From assembly GCA_030762175.1 (NCBI GenBank), contig CM060833.1:5856001-5920000 (forward strand): a stretch of 64,000 nt of DNA. The letters run 5' to 3'. Below are positions 47,196 through 58,460 of this stretch, piece by piece. The notes beneath the pieces were generated by a model. That model was not told where the DNA came from, ran no database searches, and saw nothing but the letters and a program-made list of their open reading frames with translations. Position 1 is the stretch's first letter. Every line of letters begins with the position of its first letter. The DNA comes from Metallyticus violacea. Its lineage: Eukaryota; Arthropoda; Insecta; Mantodea; Metallyticidae. The position numbers and the translations under genes were made by a program.

Positions 47196-47199
47196 TTGG

Positions 47200-48335
47200 C
47201 TGTACTCTGTACCAAAAGTTACGCAAACCGTCTTTTTAGCTGTAAAACAGACAAATATGACAGAATTGATTAATTTATCTAAATGCACAAAGAGTGTTCT
47301 ATAAGTCCACGTAAAAACAAAGAAATCATAACTTTTTGGTGACAATGTTTCACTACTCAACATTTCTTTCAAATCGATACAGTTATTCCATCCATAAAAT
47401 GCGATTTCTTCATATCTGCAAAACACACATTTGCTTTGGTGGCAATTTCTTCGTTTGATACGAATCTTCGTCCATCCTGCCATTACCTCAGGTTTGGGAA
47501 CAAAAATAATCGCTGGGAACCAAACGGGTGAATATGGAGGATGTGGAAGCGGAGGTCATGCAGTTTTGTAGCAACGATCCCAGACGTGTGTGAAGGCGCA
47601 CTGTCGCGATTTTTTTTCGCAAGGTGTGAACCCTTAGCCTAAATAGTATTCTTTAGTTAGTCCAGTAGTGAAGCGTAATACTCTCCGGTGATGGTTCTGC
47701 CTTTCTGGAGGTAGTCTATAAGCACCACACCATGAAAATCCCAGAAACTGTAGCCATGACTTTTCCTGCAGATGGAACCGTTTTTGTTTTCTTTGGTGCA
47801 CTTTCACCTGTTGCCACCCACTGTTTGGACTGCTCTTTCGTCTCTGACGTGTAGTGATGAATACACGTTTCATCTACTGTTAGGAAATGTCGAAGTAGCT
47901 CACTGGAATTGCATTTAAACAAATCTAAACACTGTTGCAAAATGTTCATTCGAATGCGTTTTCGGTCCATTGTTAACAAACGCAGCTCCCATTGAGCTTT
48001 CTCTTACCCAAAACTTGAAGGTTTTGCAACTCCAGGCAACTGGTTGAGTACGGCATATTAAATTTTATGTCATCTTGTGGGTCGTAGCAGTTCCGGGACG
48101 CCCTGAGCGCTCATATCTTGAATGGATGTACGACCTCGCTTAAATACTCGAAAACGAAGGTTTAATGTGGAATGTAACTCCTTTTGTATTTCTGTTGGGG
48201 ATAAACCCTTCAAAACGAAGTACTTTATAACAACTCGTATTTCAGTTTTAGCCACTTTGTAGAAAATGTTAACATTCGTTTGTTTACAGGATCGTCACAA
48301 ACAAGTGACTACATTTACGCGTCTGAAACTTTACA
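47200..48335 (-). mobile_element. Mariner copy, HHYT/APKKTK lineage, internally damaged
   Basis: The minus-strand start at 48255 reads MAKTEIRVVIKYFVLKGLSP. After a deletion, VFKRGRTSIQDM follows. Then come MLTMDRKRIRMNILQQCLDL, the catalytic LTVDETCIHHYTSETKEQS, SAPKKTKTVPSAGKVM and (in another frame) DYLQKGRTITGEYYASLLD. It ends with a C-terminal region ADMKKSHFMDGI/NNCIDLKEM near 47400. The second and third catalytic aspartates cannot be located. This is the less decayed relative of the copy at 1.5-2.3 kb. Confidence 0.78.
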
Positions 48336-48749
48336 GCGCGCCATCTAAAAGATGATATTTGATTATCTTCACGACAAACATTTAGAATACCGCTTGTAGT
48401 GTTTTCTTTTTTGTTTAAATAATTTTTCAAATTTATTATACAACATGTTTAATGCAGTTCTGTAAAAATGATGTAACACAGTATAAATATACACAAGAAA
48501 CATGCGTCAGGTTGCAGCCCAGCGGCTGTGCTAAATGTTAATCTTGCAATAAATTTGAATGTCGTTTTCGCTTCAGTCTTGGAAATTGTCGCGGTGGTGG
48601 TAAGGGGTTGAAATGTTGTTCAGAAGTTCATTGGTGTGATTTAAAAAGGTACGATGAAGTCAATTGTAGCAGGAATGGAGGATATTGTGCATTTTTGAAT
48701 GTGTATATCTTTATGCAGAGTTTCTTTGCAGATATACCACGAGATTAGT

Positions 48750-49495
48750 ACCTTTTCAAAACCCTTATCTGGTGTCATACTTTATCTGTTACTTAACTGT
48801 AACTTCCGCTCCGCTGTGTTCAGTTGTTCAGGTATATTTACTACATAAAGAAGGCTATGTGTAGAAGATTATGACATGTTCAAAATACAATATCCAGCTG
48901 TTATTAAGTTCTTCACAAAAGAAGCACTTACTCCAAATGAAATTAAACAGCGATTAGATTGTGTATATGGAGAAGCATCCCCCTCATATTCTACCGTAAA
49001 AGAATGGACCAAACTTTTTCGAATGGGTCGAGAGAACATTGAAGACGAAGAGCGTGCAGGTCGGCCCTTGGAGGTGCTCACTCCTGAAAAAAATCGCTCT
49101 TGTGGAAGATCGGTAGCTCAAAGTGTCAGAAATAGCAGCAAGGTTGGGCCTTTCTGAAACAACAGTCCTTCGAATTATTCATGAACATTTAAACATGAAT
49201 AAGGTTAGTGCAAGATGGGTGCCTGGACTTCTTTCCTCAGTCCAAAATCAGCAACGAGTCATCTGTTGTCAGGCATTTTTGGAGCTCTGCCATGGCAACG
49301 AGAGAGAAGTTCTGCAAACCATTGTTACAGCAGATGAAACTGTGATTCTCTACTATTATCCCTTGTCCAAAAGAGAATCAATGGAGTGGCAGGCGTAAAC
49401 CTGGCGAAGCACCGCCTCTAAAGGACAATCACTCAGTCAACTAAGAAGATCATGGCCACAATCGTTTGAGACTGTGAAGGAATACTCTTCATTAA
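48750..49495 (+). mobile_element. Family R mariner, copy 4 (both ends truncated)
   Basis: Starts in the leader (CAAAACCCTTATCTGG), with a transposase start at 48876 (MFKIQYPAVIKFFTKEA), GVYGEASPSYSTVKEW, the second HTH (IAARLGLSETTVLRIIHEH), VSARWVPGLLSSVQNQQR and TADETVILYYYPLSKRES, where Gly of the usual GDE is Ala. It stops abruptly at CTCTTCATT near 49495, so the DNA-cutting C-terminal half is missing. Confidence 0.88.
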
Positions 49496-49820
49496 AAATG
49501 GGGCTTCACACTCGACCCTCGGATTTCTTCCTGTGATTAGAGTTTTATGTCGTTGTTGGATTTCCAAGCTGCCGTAACAGAAAAACACCACAGGCTTTCT
49601 CTTTTGTTTACATACAGGTCATGTTTACATAAACAATTCTATATTACTAATTTCAATACATAAAATACAATTAAGTTTGCAACATATATATTATATTTAT
49701 ATTTCAGTAGGGGGACGTCGTAAAGACCTTTTAAACTTAATAATATATTAATAATGAACATATGAACACAAAACCAAAATTGGTAATAATGGAGTGTTTC
49801 AAAACGTTTTGCTATCGAGT

Positions 49821-49821
<1 letters not shown>

Positions 49822-49887
<66 letters not shown>

Positions 49888-49888
49888 T
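49822..49888. repeat. (AAT)n microsatellite
   Basis: About 22 AAT units. Confidence 0.95.
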
Positions 49889-50269
49889 CCTAGATTTTCC
49901 TCATGTTTACTCCTTTTATACACATTTAAGCATTTTAATAGTAACTTACGATATTTAGTCATATCGGGATGTAACTTCTGTTGTTATCTGCATTAAGGCA
50001 CATTTACAGCTGTCCATTAGTAATCAACGCTTATTGGCTCCACCCTCTGCCATCGCCGGTATCTGGCCCCAGCAATTCATGGCGCCAAAACTGGTTTGCT
50101 ACAAAAACTAAATAAATAAATAAATTCCATATTGAACTTTCCTGTAATGTTGGAAATTTTGCACACCTTTAGAGGAGAAGAATTGATGAGTATGGATATA
50201 TTTATTTGTTTATTTACTTACTCTGGCAAGAGTTAAAGCCATGGGGGCTTTCTCGTGCACTCTATCAGG

Positions 50270-50270
<1 letters not shown>

Positions 50271-50319
<49 letters not shown>
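50271..50319. repeat. (TA)n microsatellite
   Basis: About 24 TA units. A purine-rich GAGGAGGAAGAGG tract follows at 50391-50424. Confidence 0.95.
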
Positions 50320-50323
<4 letters not shown>

Positions 50324-50444
50324 TATGGCTACAATGTGGATAAAAATGTTAGAAATCCACTTATTCTTCAATAGTTTTTCCCCAGTACAAGAGGAGGAGG
50401 AAGAGGAAGAGGAAGAAGAAGCGAGAGACGTTGTGATTTCTAAA

Positions 50445-50905
50445 GCTGAAATGGCAATTTAATATACGTTTAAATTGCTTTATTGTCTGATTTCAGGAGG
50501 AAGGGAGTTCCAGATTATGGGAACTGACACGCTGAATGAGGTGACAGTAAAATCATATTCCGGGTTCGAGGTAGGGACAGGAGTAGGAAACGAGAGAGGC
50601 GATGTACTGGGGGGTGGAGGTACGGCAGATTTTGAACAGGAGCTTTAGGGAATGGAAAGTCTTACGTATCTTTTAGAGGTAGCCTTGACAGTTGATTGAT
50701 TAGAGGTGTCACATGATCAAATTTACGAGTGTTGAAGACGACACAACACAGACATTATGAACACGTTGTAATTTGTCAGTCTGCCCAGTATTCAGATTAG
50801 AGTACAAGACATCAAGCGAGGCATGACAAACACTTGAATGAGATTGACAGGTAGAGCTTTTGTTTTAATGTATTGCACGCTGTGCCGTTCTAGGTCGGAG
50901 TCTAT
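50445..50905 (-). mobile_element. LINE ORF2 C-terminal fragment (CR1/L2/Rex-like)
   Basis: On the minus strand, with frame changes: LYSNLNTGQTDKLQRVHNV, LSRLPLKDT, TSFSVSVPIIWNSLPPEIR and FKRILNCHF. These match the RT thumb/C-terminal block 'NSLYAGLPxxxLDRLQRVQNAA ... LHWLPVxxR ... F.VAAPRLWNSLPxEIR ... FKSxLKTHLF' of CR1/L2/Rex-type LINEs. The 34-base T run at 50922-50955 lies just beyond it. Confidence 0.68.
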
Positions 50906-50920
50906 ATGACCACAAAAATT

Positions 50921-50921
<1 letters not shown>

Positions 50922-50955
<34 letters not shown>
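50922..50955. repeat. Long poly(T) tract
   Basis: An uninterrupted run of about 34 T. Confidence 0.97.
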
Positions 50956-50957
<2 letters not shown>

Positions 50958-51399
50958 CGTGTTGGTATAATCATGGACATGAAGGAAATACACATTTTTT
51001 TAAATGTGAAATTATAAAAAATTAATATCATATATATATATATACTTTTATTTACCATACGCAATCTATCCCCTCCTTTTCCAGATAACATGGCCTAAGA
51101 TACACTGATATTATCCCAGTTAAAGCCCGGCAGAGCGTGACTGCGTACTAGTACACACCTCAAGGCCTAGAATGCATGTGCAGGTAGCAGCTTGTAGTTA
51201 GTTTGAGAAAGAGGTTTTCAGCGGGTAGTAAATATATGAAGACGGCGATAAAATTAGAAACAGAAAATGTAGTCATTGTAAAAAATATGACATAGTATCA
51301 CGACTTAAAATATTTAGCAACGCTTGAAACTAACAATAATAATTTAAAAGGAAGAATACAAACTGGGAATTCAGAATGTTACCCAATCTATAATTGCTA

Positions 51400-51700
51400 A
51401 AACAGACTAATTAGCAAAGATTTATAAAACAATGGTAACATATGCAGAAACCACACGGATGAGGAAATACTACAAAGATTTAAAGGAAAATATCTAGAAG
51501 AATTTATGGACCGATAAAACATAAAGAATAATGGAGAATAAGATAAAATTATGAATTAGAAGAATTAATAAGGTTCAGAAAGGCACAAAGAATAAGGTTG
51601 GCTAGGATATTTAGAGAGAATGATGGGAAATAAACTCAAAAAAAGAAGATTGTATTCTAGAGAGAAAAGTTACATGAGAATGGATGCCGGTGATGCCGGC
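51400..51700 (+). mobile_element. LINE ORF2 C-terminal fragment (RTE/craft-like)
   Basis: The plus strand reads IYKTMVTYAET, then DEEILQRFKGKYLEEFMD, NNGE, then GWLGYLERMMGNKLKKRRLY and SYMRMDAG. This is the degraded 'YGSETW ... FERKILRRIFGP ... NGEWRIR ... LRWLGHVxRM ... RWMD' ending of RTE/craft-type ORF2 proteins. Heavily frameshifted. It is a different lineage from the fragment at 50.4-50.9 kb. Confidence 0.65.
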
Positions 51701-51911
51701 AATGTGTTGCCGCTGAGAAGCATCATTTTCAACATCTATTATAATACAGATTTGGTTGATTATTGTCAGCTTTAAATACAGTGGCCTTTTAGGGATTCCG
51801 TAAAAAATATAAATACGTGCGGGGACTCTTATTTCCCACTTGCAGCGGCTGCTGCACTCCTAAGGAAGCAGTTGCTTTCAGACGGCCCGTAACTCAAATA
51901 ATCTCACTGTA

Positions 51912-52141
51912 AAGGTCGGGGGGTGTGAATCGCGCCAGGATTGTCCTCCCTAACTGAGGCTTTTCCCAGATTTTCCTCAGTCCTCATAAATGGTAAATGC
52001 TGGGGAGGTACCCTAAAACTTAGGCCTGCAATGTTTTCTAACTTAAAAAATCCTTTCCCAATTTATCATTTCATCTCATATGTCATCAGTGTGCACTGCC
52101 TGTGATGGCTCAGTACTTAAAACGGGCGTTAAACACGATTA
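51912..52141 (+). repeat. SINE family B, copy 8
   Basis: The head is partly lost (starts near GTGTGAATCGCGCCAGG). The body is complete to AACGGGCGTTAAACACGATT, followed directly by an (AAT)n run grown from the tail. Confidence 0.88.
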
Positions 52142-52142
52142 A

Positions 52143-52143
<1 letters not shown>

Positions 52144-52180
<37 letters not shown>
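52144..52180. repeat. (AAT)n microsatellite on a SINE tail
   Basis: About 12 units starting at the 3' end of SINE B copy 8. Confidence 0.92.
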
Positions 52181-52181
<1 letters not shown>

Positions 52182-52381
52182 CACTGTAGAAAATGTTCTG
52201 AAACTGATATGTATAAGTGTGACAGTGCCATATCTTTTGTTTACCTTAATTAAGAAATATTACTTTTTTCGGTCTACCGCAAAGTGTTTCCCTAGTAGAG
52301 ATCTACAACACTAAATACATTTATCTCTTTGGAAAGTTATATTTTCTTGTGTTTAACATAATTAAAATCTTATCATCGTAT

Positions 52382-52960
52382 GTAGCAGTCCTTCTTGGTG
52401 ATCTATTTGCCCCGTAGACCCAAAGTCGTGGGTTCAAACCCGGCCAGGGTCATGTTGACTTGACTTATTTACGGACGCTCTTTAACATCTCAGGTCACCA
52501 GTGTTTCATTTAATTCAGGACATGAAATGGCCGATAAATTTTCCTCAGGGATTCGATGTTCTTTTACGTGCCGTAAATCTACAACAAGGATCCAGCGTCT
52601 TTACTTTCCTTCTGAAGGAAGTCATGCTTATGATTTTTGGGCCCAAAAATCCATCGATCTTGACTGGAATTGATATACCAATCTTGGATCTACGAGGAAA
52701 GTATGGTTACCACTAGACCACCAGGACCAACCCGATCAGGTTTGATGACTTTTTAGGGCGTGAAAATCATAAGCATGGTTTCCTTAGGAAGGGAAGTAAA
52801 GCCGTGGGTCCCGTGTCGTACATTTACGGCACGATAAAGAACCTCAAGCCTGAAAAAAGAGGTCTCTGAGCAAAATTTGTCGGCCGTTTCACGCCCTGAA
52901 TTGAATGGGACGCTTTTGACCTGAGTTGTTAAAGAGCATACTAAAACAAATAAATAAAAT
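52382..52960 (+). repeat. SINE family A, copy 14, split by another family-A SINE
   Basis: The head half 52382-52454 (to CCCGGCCAGGGTCATG) and the body half 52731-52960 (from ACCCGATCAGGTTTGATG) belong to one plus-oriented SINE. The overlap around the break (CCCGGCCAGGGTCATG versus CCCGATCAGGTTTGATG) is the diverged target duplication of the inserted copy. Confidence 0.82.
52455..52731 (-). repeat. SINE family A, copy 15, nested in copy 14
   Basis: Minus-oriented near-full copy from TTGACTTATTTACGG to ACCACCAGGACC. Opposite orientation to its host SINE. Confidence 0.87.
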
Positions 52961-52964
52961 TAAA

Positions 52965-53065
52965 GTCCATTACGCAGGAGCATTGTAAACTAAGCGAATT
53001 CCTCAGCAACTTGAATTTGTGAAGGTTATTACAGAGCGCTAGAGCACACAATGTAGTAAAAAAAC
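52965..53065 (-). repeat. Family X fragment, copy 4a
   Basis: The terminal part (TTACGCAGGAGCATTGTAAAC, AAGCGAATTCCTCAGC) is joined to GGTTATTACAGAGCGCTAGAG by a large internal deletion compared with other copies. Confidence 0.6.
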
Positions 53066-53339
53066 AAGTAACGTCAATTGAATATTTACATATTTATTTA
53101 ATAAAAACATAACTTTCATACTTCAAAGTATATGCTTTTCCCTTATCGTTGTTATTTCATTTACGTATTATATTTTTAACTTAACGTTTCCAATTGCACT
53201 TAGCTGTATAACAACTAAAACGAAATATTAACATTTAAGCTGCATAGTTAATTTTTATGTGTACGATCGCTTGTTTTTCTTTATTCTCTCCGCCTACATT
53301 TATTGTACACTTTACACCACCAAGGTTGATAGACTACCA

Positions 53340-53575
53340 CTTAAGATTTGTACATCGCTCCAGCATTCCCTGGAATTCGACTTTTTCCGCTGCCGTTCGG
53401 TACTGTAGCCCCAGGTCGGCCGCTGTCTGTAAGAGTAATTTCGATTATTCGTTCATGCGCATGCGCAGATCATTTCCTGCATATTCCGAGTTTATCGCTT
53501 GGCGCTAACACCCCAATTGTTGTGCTAACAATAGCAACCTCGTATGCCATATCTCCCTCGCCTTAATCGCCGTCT
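53340..53575. promoter_or_regulatory. CpG-rich block with an NRF1-type site
   Basis: About 230 bp of raised GC and CpG deep in the inferred intron. It contains the palindrome TGCGCATGCGCA (53457-53468), a perfect NRF1/ewg-type element, typical of active promoters. About 30 bp to its left CTGTCT/GTAAGA is a possible plus-strand donor. On the minus strand a short ORF begins ATGGCATACGAGG. It may be an alternative internal promoter of the rightward gene or a promoter of a minus-strand RNA. Confidence 0.35.
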
Positions 53576-53830
53576 TCGATTAGGTTTTTAGATATACTCC
53601 CATTCTAAATGGTCTGATTTCCCTGAGTTTCAAAAACTATTTGTCTTATTTTATTTAAATTGTATATACCGAGTTTCGTTGCAAAATAAATAATTAATTA
53701 AATAAATGCTGCATTTTAGTTGAACCCCCACTCATAATAGCTTGATTTTTCTGATTTTCAAGAATTATTTTTCTTATTTCATTTTAATGGCATATAATGG
53801 GTTCCTAGTATGTAGGATTGGTGGAGATTT
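53575..53830 (-). repeat. Family X monomers, copy 4b
   Basis: About 1.7 minus-oriented monomers: GATATACTCCCATTCTAAATGG, TCTTATTTTATTTAAATTG, CCGAGTTTCGTTGCAAAA, then CCCCCACTCATAATAGC and ATTTCATTTTAATGGCATAT. They match the 139-bp unit seen at 37.6 kb in reverse. Confidence 0.6.
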
Positions 53831-55640
53831 GAAAAATTTTCCAAAATTTTTCCTTTCCTTAGAAATTGGCATAAAAACGAATTTAATTAAATAATAATTT
53901 ATCCTTGTTAATTATAAATATTTCAAACTTACGAAAAAACTAAATAGAAAACTTCAGTTGGCTTAATTCATGGCTCAGATATAGTACATTTATAAATATG
54001 GCCAATCAATATAAAGAGCTGAAAATTAATTTTATGTTTAATACCGAATGCAGGAAAATAAAATGATAGAAATTAATAGTTATGAGCCTTTTAACAACTA
54101 CATGTATTTATAAAGCAGAACTACAACCCATATCCAAGAAACTCAATTAAGCCTTAGGTTTATCAGCTGTTTGGTAGCGAATGAAAACAAATGCAACATG
54201 TTTTCATGGTAACGGAATAACTGCATAAAATGCTTGTGAAGCAAAACATGGCGATGGAATTCGAGAAGAAATATTTTTTTCTTTTTTATCATACTTGGGC
54301 ATCAAGACAACAAGTGGGGCTTGAAAGTCTTGCCCTGCCCAACACGCCCTCCCCCTTGTGCTATTGTAGTGGTGCAGGTAAAAACCACCATTAGGGGATG
54401 GGTCACCCTAAACAATGCAGGCTTGTGATTAAGCAACTTTTTTTTATAAAATAAGACAATCATGGGCATGAACTACATAGATCTGGGCTACTGCACAAAG
54501 TCCATCCCAAGTGCTGGCAATTTGCGTTTGGAATTATCGAGTCCGATCGTTGGCATTCCCTAGTAACCTGTTTTTTTTTTTTTATGTCGCTTCTACCTGA
54601 GAATTCCATTGCTCACTGCAGGCCCTTCTCGGTACCGTTACGTTGTTAGGATATTAATCTCTTCAGATAGAAGTATTTTTAATGGTCCCTTAAAGTCTTA
54701 ACCCCACTCAGCATGTACAGGCAGGGCAGGGCAAAACATCCTTTGTTGCTATGGTAATAGCGGTCTGTAAGCTTTAGTATCATTGATCTAGGCTCCCGTA
54801 CGTTACATATATTAATATTTTTTCCTGTTAAGAGTAAATTAATGACCTCATACAGAAACAAGGAACATTTAAAAGAGAGTCAAATAATATTGATGCTAAA
54901 GAAAATATTGTCTTTTTCTTATTACTCTTTTTTTGTATAAGAAATATTTTTTTATCATTTACTGAATTTCCTCAGAAAAATTTTACACAAGTCATTAAGG
55001 AATGAAAGTAAACATAATAGATTGTTTTTAGTACGCTCTTATTTATAAAATGAATTAATGATCTGATTTCAAAACATCCCGGACTTGGTTTGAGTAAATT
55101 TAACCAATCATAAAACCAAGAAAATTTTGTTACTAGATTCTACGATTTCATTGCCTTTATGTTGTGTCCTTAAATCTGGTCATTTTATATTTTTTGTGTG
55201 AAAATTAATGTTTTTATTTTTTCAAAGTTTATATTAATTTGGTTAATATCAAATCAGTTATTTTCAAAAGAATTATTTAAATTTTCATTTTTAAAAACTA
55301 TCAACTTCTATGCTCAATACAGTTTCCATTGAGAGCTGTTACTTGACCGAAAAAATAGAGTTTGTTTAACTCTGCAATACAGTAGTTAATAGCCGAACTA
55401 AACAGCTCTCGAGGAGTATTACACATATTTCCTAAACTGAATAAAATTGAGTATCGTGAAGTCACTTTAAAACCCAAGGAAAGTCATAACAAGTTTATAC
55501 GTATATGAGAACTTTCTTAATATTCAACGATTGAAATGTGTGCTATTCAATTTAAACTTGAAAACTACAACGAAAGAAAGTGCAAAAAGTGCAACAACAG
55601 AAGGATTCTTAACAATAGACGAGTTAAGTGCGTGAAATTG
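53830..55640. other. Long AT-rich stretch, nothing firmly recognised
   Basis: Between 54290 and 54740 some words recur in inverted form (AGTGGGGCTTGAAAGTC, near 54311, against GGTTAAGACTTTAAGG on the other strand near 54700; GCCCTGCCC twice), suggesting a worn inverted-repeat transposon. The remainder is unstructured. Confidence 0.3.
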
Positions 55641-55650
55641 CTGAAACTAC

Positions 55651-55955
55651 CGACCGCCTCGCTGGTTTAGTGGTTAGCGTTGCTGGCTGCTAGCCGAGAG
55701 GACCTGGGTTCTATTTCTGGTAGGTGTTTAGCAGTTTTCTTAGTTAGGGAGGTATGACACAGGGTCCACACAATCTCGTGAGGATAATTGGGGAGCTGCC
55801 TGATACAGAGGTAGCGTTCGTCGATCTAGAAAACCGCGTGAGAGGCGACTGGTGGGGTATCGGCATGTTGATGACATACTGCCCACTATTAATGAAGTCA
55901 TAAGACGTAGGTACAGAAAGCAGAGATTTTGCTGCTGCTGGCCATGGCCGGATAT
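55651..55955 (+). repeat. SINE family C, copy 1
   Basis: A tRNA-like head CGCTGGTTTAGTGGTTAGCGTTGCTGGCTGC with a damaged B box (GGGTTCTATTTC) begins a ~300-bp unit unlike families A and B. The body segment GATCTAGAAAACCGCGTGAGAGGCGAC recurs, diverged, at about 61755. Confidence 0.65.
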
Positions 55956-55968
55956 ATATATTTTTTAA

Positions 55969-56550
55969 TAATGTTTAACGCCCGTTTTTACTACTGGGGC
56001 ATCACAGGCGGTGGACACTCATGATACACGAGATTTTTTTTTTGAGTAGTGTTTAACGCCCGTTTTTACTACTGAGGCACCACAGGCGGTGACACTGATG
56101 ATACATGAGATGAAATGATAAATTGGGAAAGGATTTTTTTTTTTTTTTTTTTTTAAGGAAGGAAGTGTTCCAGGCCTACGTTTAGGTATCTCCCCGGCAT
56201 TTGCCAGTTATGAAGACTGAGGAAAACCTGGAAAAAACCTCAGTCAGGGAGGACGGTCCTGGCGGGATTCGAACCGCAGACCTCCCGCTCACGAGTCCGT
56301 GCCTTAACGACCTCGGCCACTCGTGGCGGTCATACAGGAGATGGAATGATAAATTTGGAAAGAATTATTTAAGAAAGGAAACGTTCCAGGCCTAAGTTTA
56401 GGGTACCTCCCCAACATTTGTCAGTTATGAGGACTGAGGAAAAGCTGGAATAAACCCCAGTCAGGAAGGACAGTCCTGGCGGGATTCGAACTCCAGACCT
56501 GCCGCTCATGATTCCGCGCCTTATCGACCTCGGTCACCCGTGGCGCTTGG
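55969..56550 (-). repeat. SINE family B, copy 9, split by copy 10
   Basis: The tail part 55969-56034 and the body-plus-head part 56332-56550 are one minus-oriented SINE. ATACACGAGAT (56024-56034) and ATACAGGAGAT (56332-56342) at the break are the target duplication of the inserted copy. Confidence 0.9.
56035..56331 (-). repeat. SINE family B, copy 10, nested in copy 9
   Basis: Near-full minus-oriented copy. The oligo-T at 56035-56042 is its poly(A) tail and there is a second 20-base T run inside. The head at the right has intact boxes (GGGATTCGAACC; CCTCGGCCACTCGTGGCGG). Same orientation as its host. Confidence 0.92.
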
Positions 56551-56559
56551 ATTTTGGTT

Positions 56560-57100
56560 TGTAGTGTCATAGAAGAAGTTTTTATTTCAAAAGAAAATAT
56601 AGGATACATTTTAAATAAAGAATGGCATATGAAATAGCTTTACGCAAGTTGGGTATGTGCTTGCTAACGATAGATCAGAAATCCATTCGTATAAAAATAT
56701 TGCAATTGTATTCAGAAAGATTTAACAAAACGGAACAGATTTTGTGTAGGAGCCGATTCTGTATATATGTACGACTTTTAAATAAATACCATTTGGGGAA
56801 CAGAATATTTGAATTAAGACATATTAATGTAATTAATAAACTGTATCACTCCGCTTAGTGAAACTGTTAACAACACACAAGTATATTTCTACAGTTAAAT
56901 AGGTTCTAACCTCCCCTCCGACTTCCCGCCGGCTTTGGGAACGAAACAAGAACTGAGTAAACTGCTGCCAACCACACGAGGAGCGGACCCGTGAAGGAAA
57001 AATCAAGCAGTAGTTTAACCACCAGTTATAAAGGGGTTAATTGATATAAAAAAAATATATTCGGGGTATACAGAATCAGATGAGAGTGTTTCGTGATTCC
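56560..57100. other. No gene or element recognised
   Basis: The plus ORF 56622-56858 (78 codons) has no recognisable motif and is probably chance. The rest is unstructured. Confidence 0.4.
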
Positions 57101-57109
57101 GTGTTTGGA

Positions 57110-57180
57110 GCAAGACACGGTAGCTCAGTTAGATAAAGCCTCTGTCCTAGTGGGAATCCCCATCTAAACCCGAAATTTTC
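57110..57180 (+). repeat. Possible tRNA-derived SINE head, family D
   Basis: ACGGTAGCTCAGTTAGATAAAGC matches a tRNA A-box/D-arm and CATCTAAACCCG a worn B box 37 bp later. No second copy is seen, so it may be a tRNA pseudogene or a single SINE head. Confidence 0.35.
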
Positions 57181-57863
57181 AAGTCTGATTTCAACTTTAA
57201 AACTCTCATAGAATTTAATGATTTTGTGAATTTTCGATCAATAAATGTGACTGTATTGGTGAGGTTTAGTTCTATTTATAAGTTTGTTTATAAATTTGAA
57301 AAAATATATAAATAATAATATGCATATCCACGTGTAATATAAACTTATCGATATCTAGAATTTCATATTTTTGTCTTATTTAATGGTTGTAAAGGTCAGC
57401 AGAAGTCGAGATCTTGCTGAGTTGAACGGATCTACACTTAGGCGTGTTGTTAAGCACTGAGATATGTCGATGCTCGTTAACAACATTTCAACGTATGCCT
57501 AGCCCCTGCTTTATAGACACAACAAGGTTAGAGGTAGTTGAACACAAAATATGTCTCCCCTCTTGCCTCATTAGAGAGAGAGAGAGAATGTTTGCCTTTG
57601 ATAACGCACTCACTTGGTATTTTCCTCACAAATAGATACAGTATCGTTCTCACCGCAAGAAAACAGTCTCTATCCAAATAATATTTATACAGGTAAACAC
57701 CGGACAGGAGGTAGTTTTATGAGTTATAATAATGATTCTATCATACTTAGGGGTATATATACACCTATGGTGCCAAAAATGTATGCTTACTTTCATAGTA
57801 TTTAACATATTTCAAAGTTGAACCGAAAAACAAAATTAATGTGTATGATGTGATGTGATGTGT

Positions 57864-58038
57864 ATGATGTTCTGTAAACAGATGTGACTCACATACATTA
57901 TGATAGCGTTGCTACGTTACAGGTAAATCAACAATGAACAAATGAAGTTAAGATTATCGTATGATGTTCTGTAAATAGATGTGACGCAAGTTACATTATA
58001 CTAGCGTTGCTACAGCAAAATGAAGCCAAGATTATCGT
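57864..58038. repeat. Tandem duplication, 97-bp and 79-bp units
   Basis: ATGATGTTCTGTAAACAGATG ... AAGATTATCGT (57864-57960) is repeated with 26 bp deleted at 57961-58038. The second unit runs into the transposase-like start ATGAAGCCAAG at 58020. Confidence 0.8.
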
Positions 58039-58460
58039 TTGAACAGCGGAAAGCAATTCTAAAATGATATTGGAAAACCGAGAATGCTGTTGAAGTTCAA
58101 AGACAATGGAGACGTGTGTACAGAACAGAACCGCCGTTGGACTTCTACCTATGGGGAACTCTTAAGGATGTTGTATACCGTAGAAAACCAGCTACACTGA
58201 CAGCACTTCGGGAAGAAATTGAAACGGCATGTGCTGCAATCACTGCGCACACTTTCACAAACGTTGCTCAATCAGTAGTTCAACGTACTCAGAAGTGTAT
58301 CGACACCGATGGTGGGCATTTTGAACAACTGTTGTAACTGTAAAACTCTAAGATGATTAGTGCTCATCATTTTCTGTTTGTGTGAGTTCAGTTTTGTTAT
58401 GTTAACAGTCTTTTTCTTTGCTTGAAGGGTGTATACATTTGACACTCTCTGTATTTATAT
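58020..58460 (+). mobile_element. Internally deleted DUF4817-type transposon
   Basis: It starts MKPRLSFEQRKAIL and then, after a stop, YWKTENAVEVQRQWRR, the N-terminus of the DUF4817 class. Within a few codons it switches to the C-terminus TEPPLDFYLWGTLKDVVYRR, with TLTALREEIETACAAIT, VQRTQKCIDTDGGHFEQLL and a stop at 58337. The middle, with the catalytic DDE domain, has been removed cleanly, and the join is still in frame. The element seems to end near TTTGACACTCTCTGTA at about 58438-58453. It is a small non-autonomous derivative. Confidence 0.72.

Noticed and set aside
53257..53566. Overlapping 83- and 72-codon plus ORFs
   Set aside because: They overlap in two frames across a CpG-rich block and show no motif. 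Likely a composition effect.
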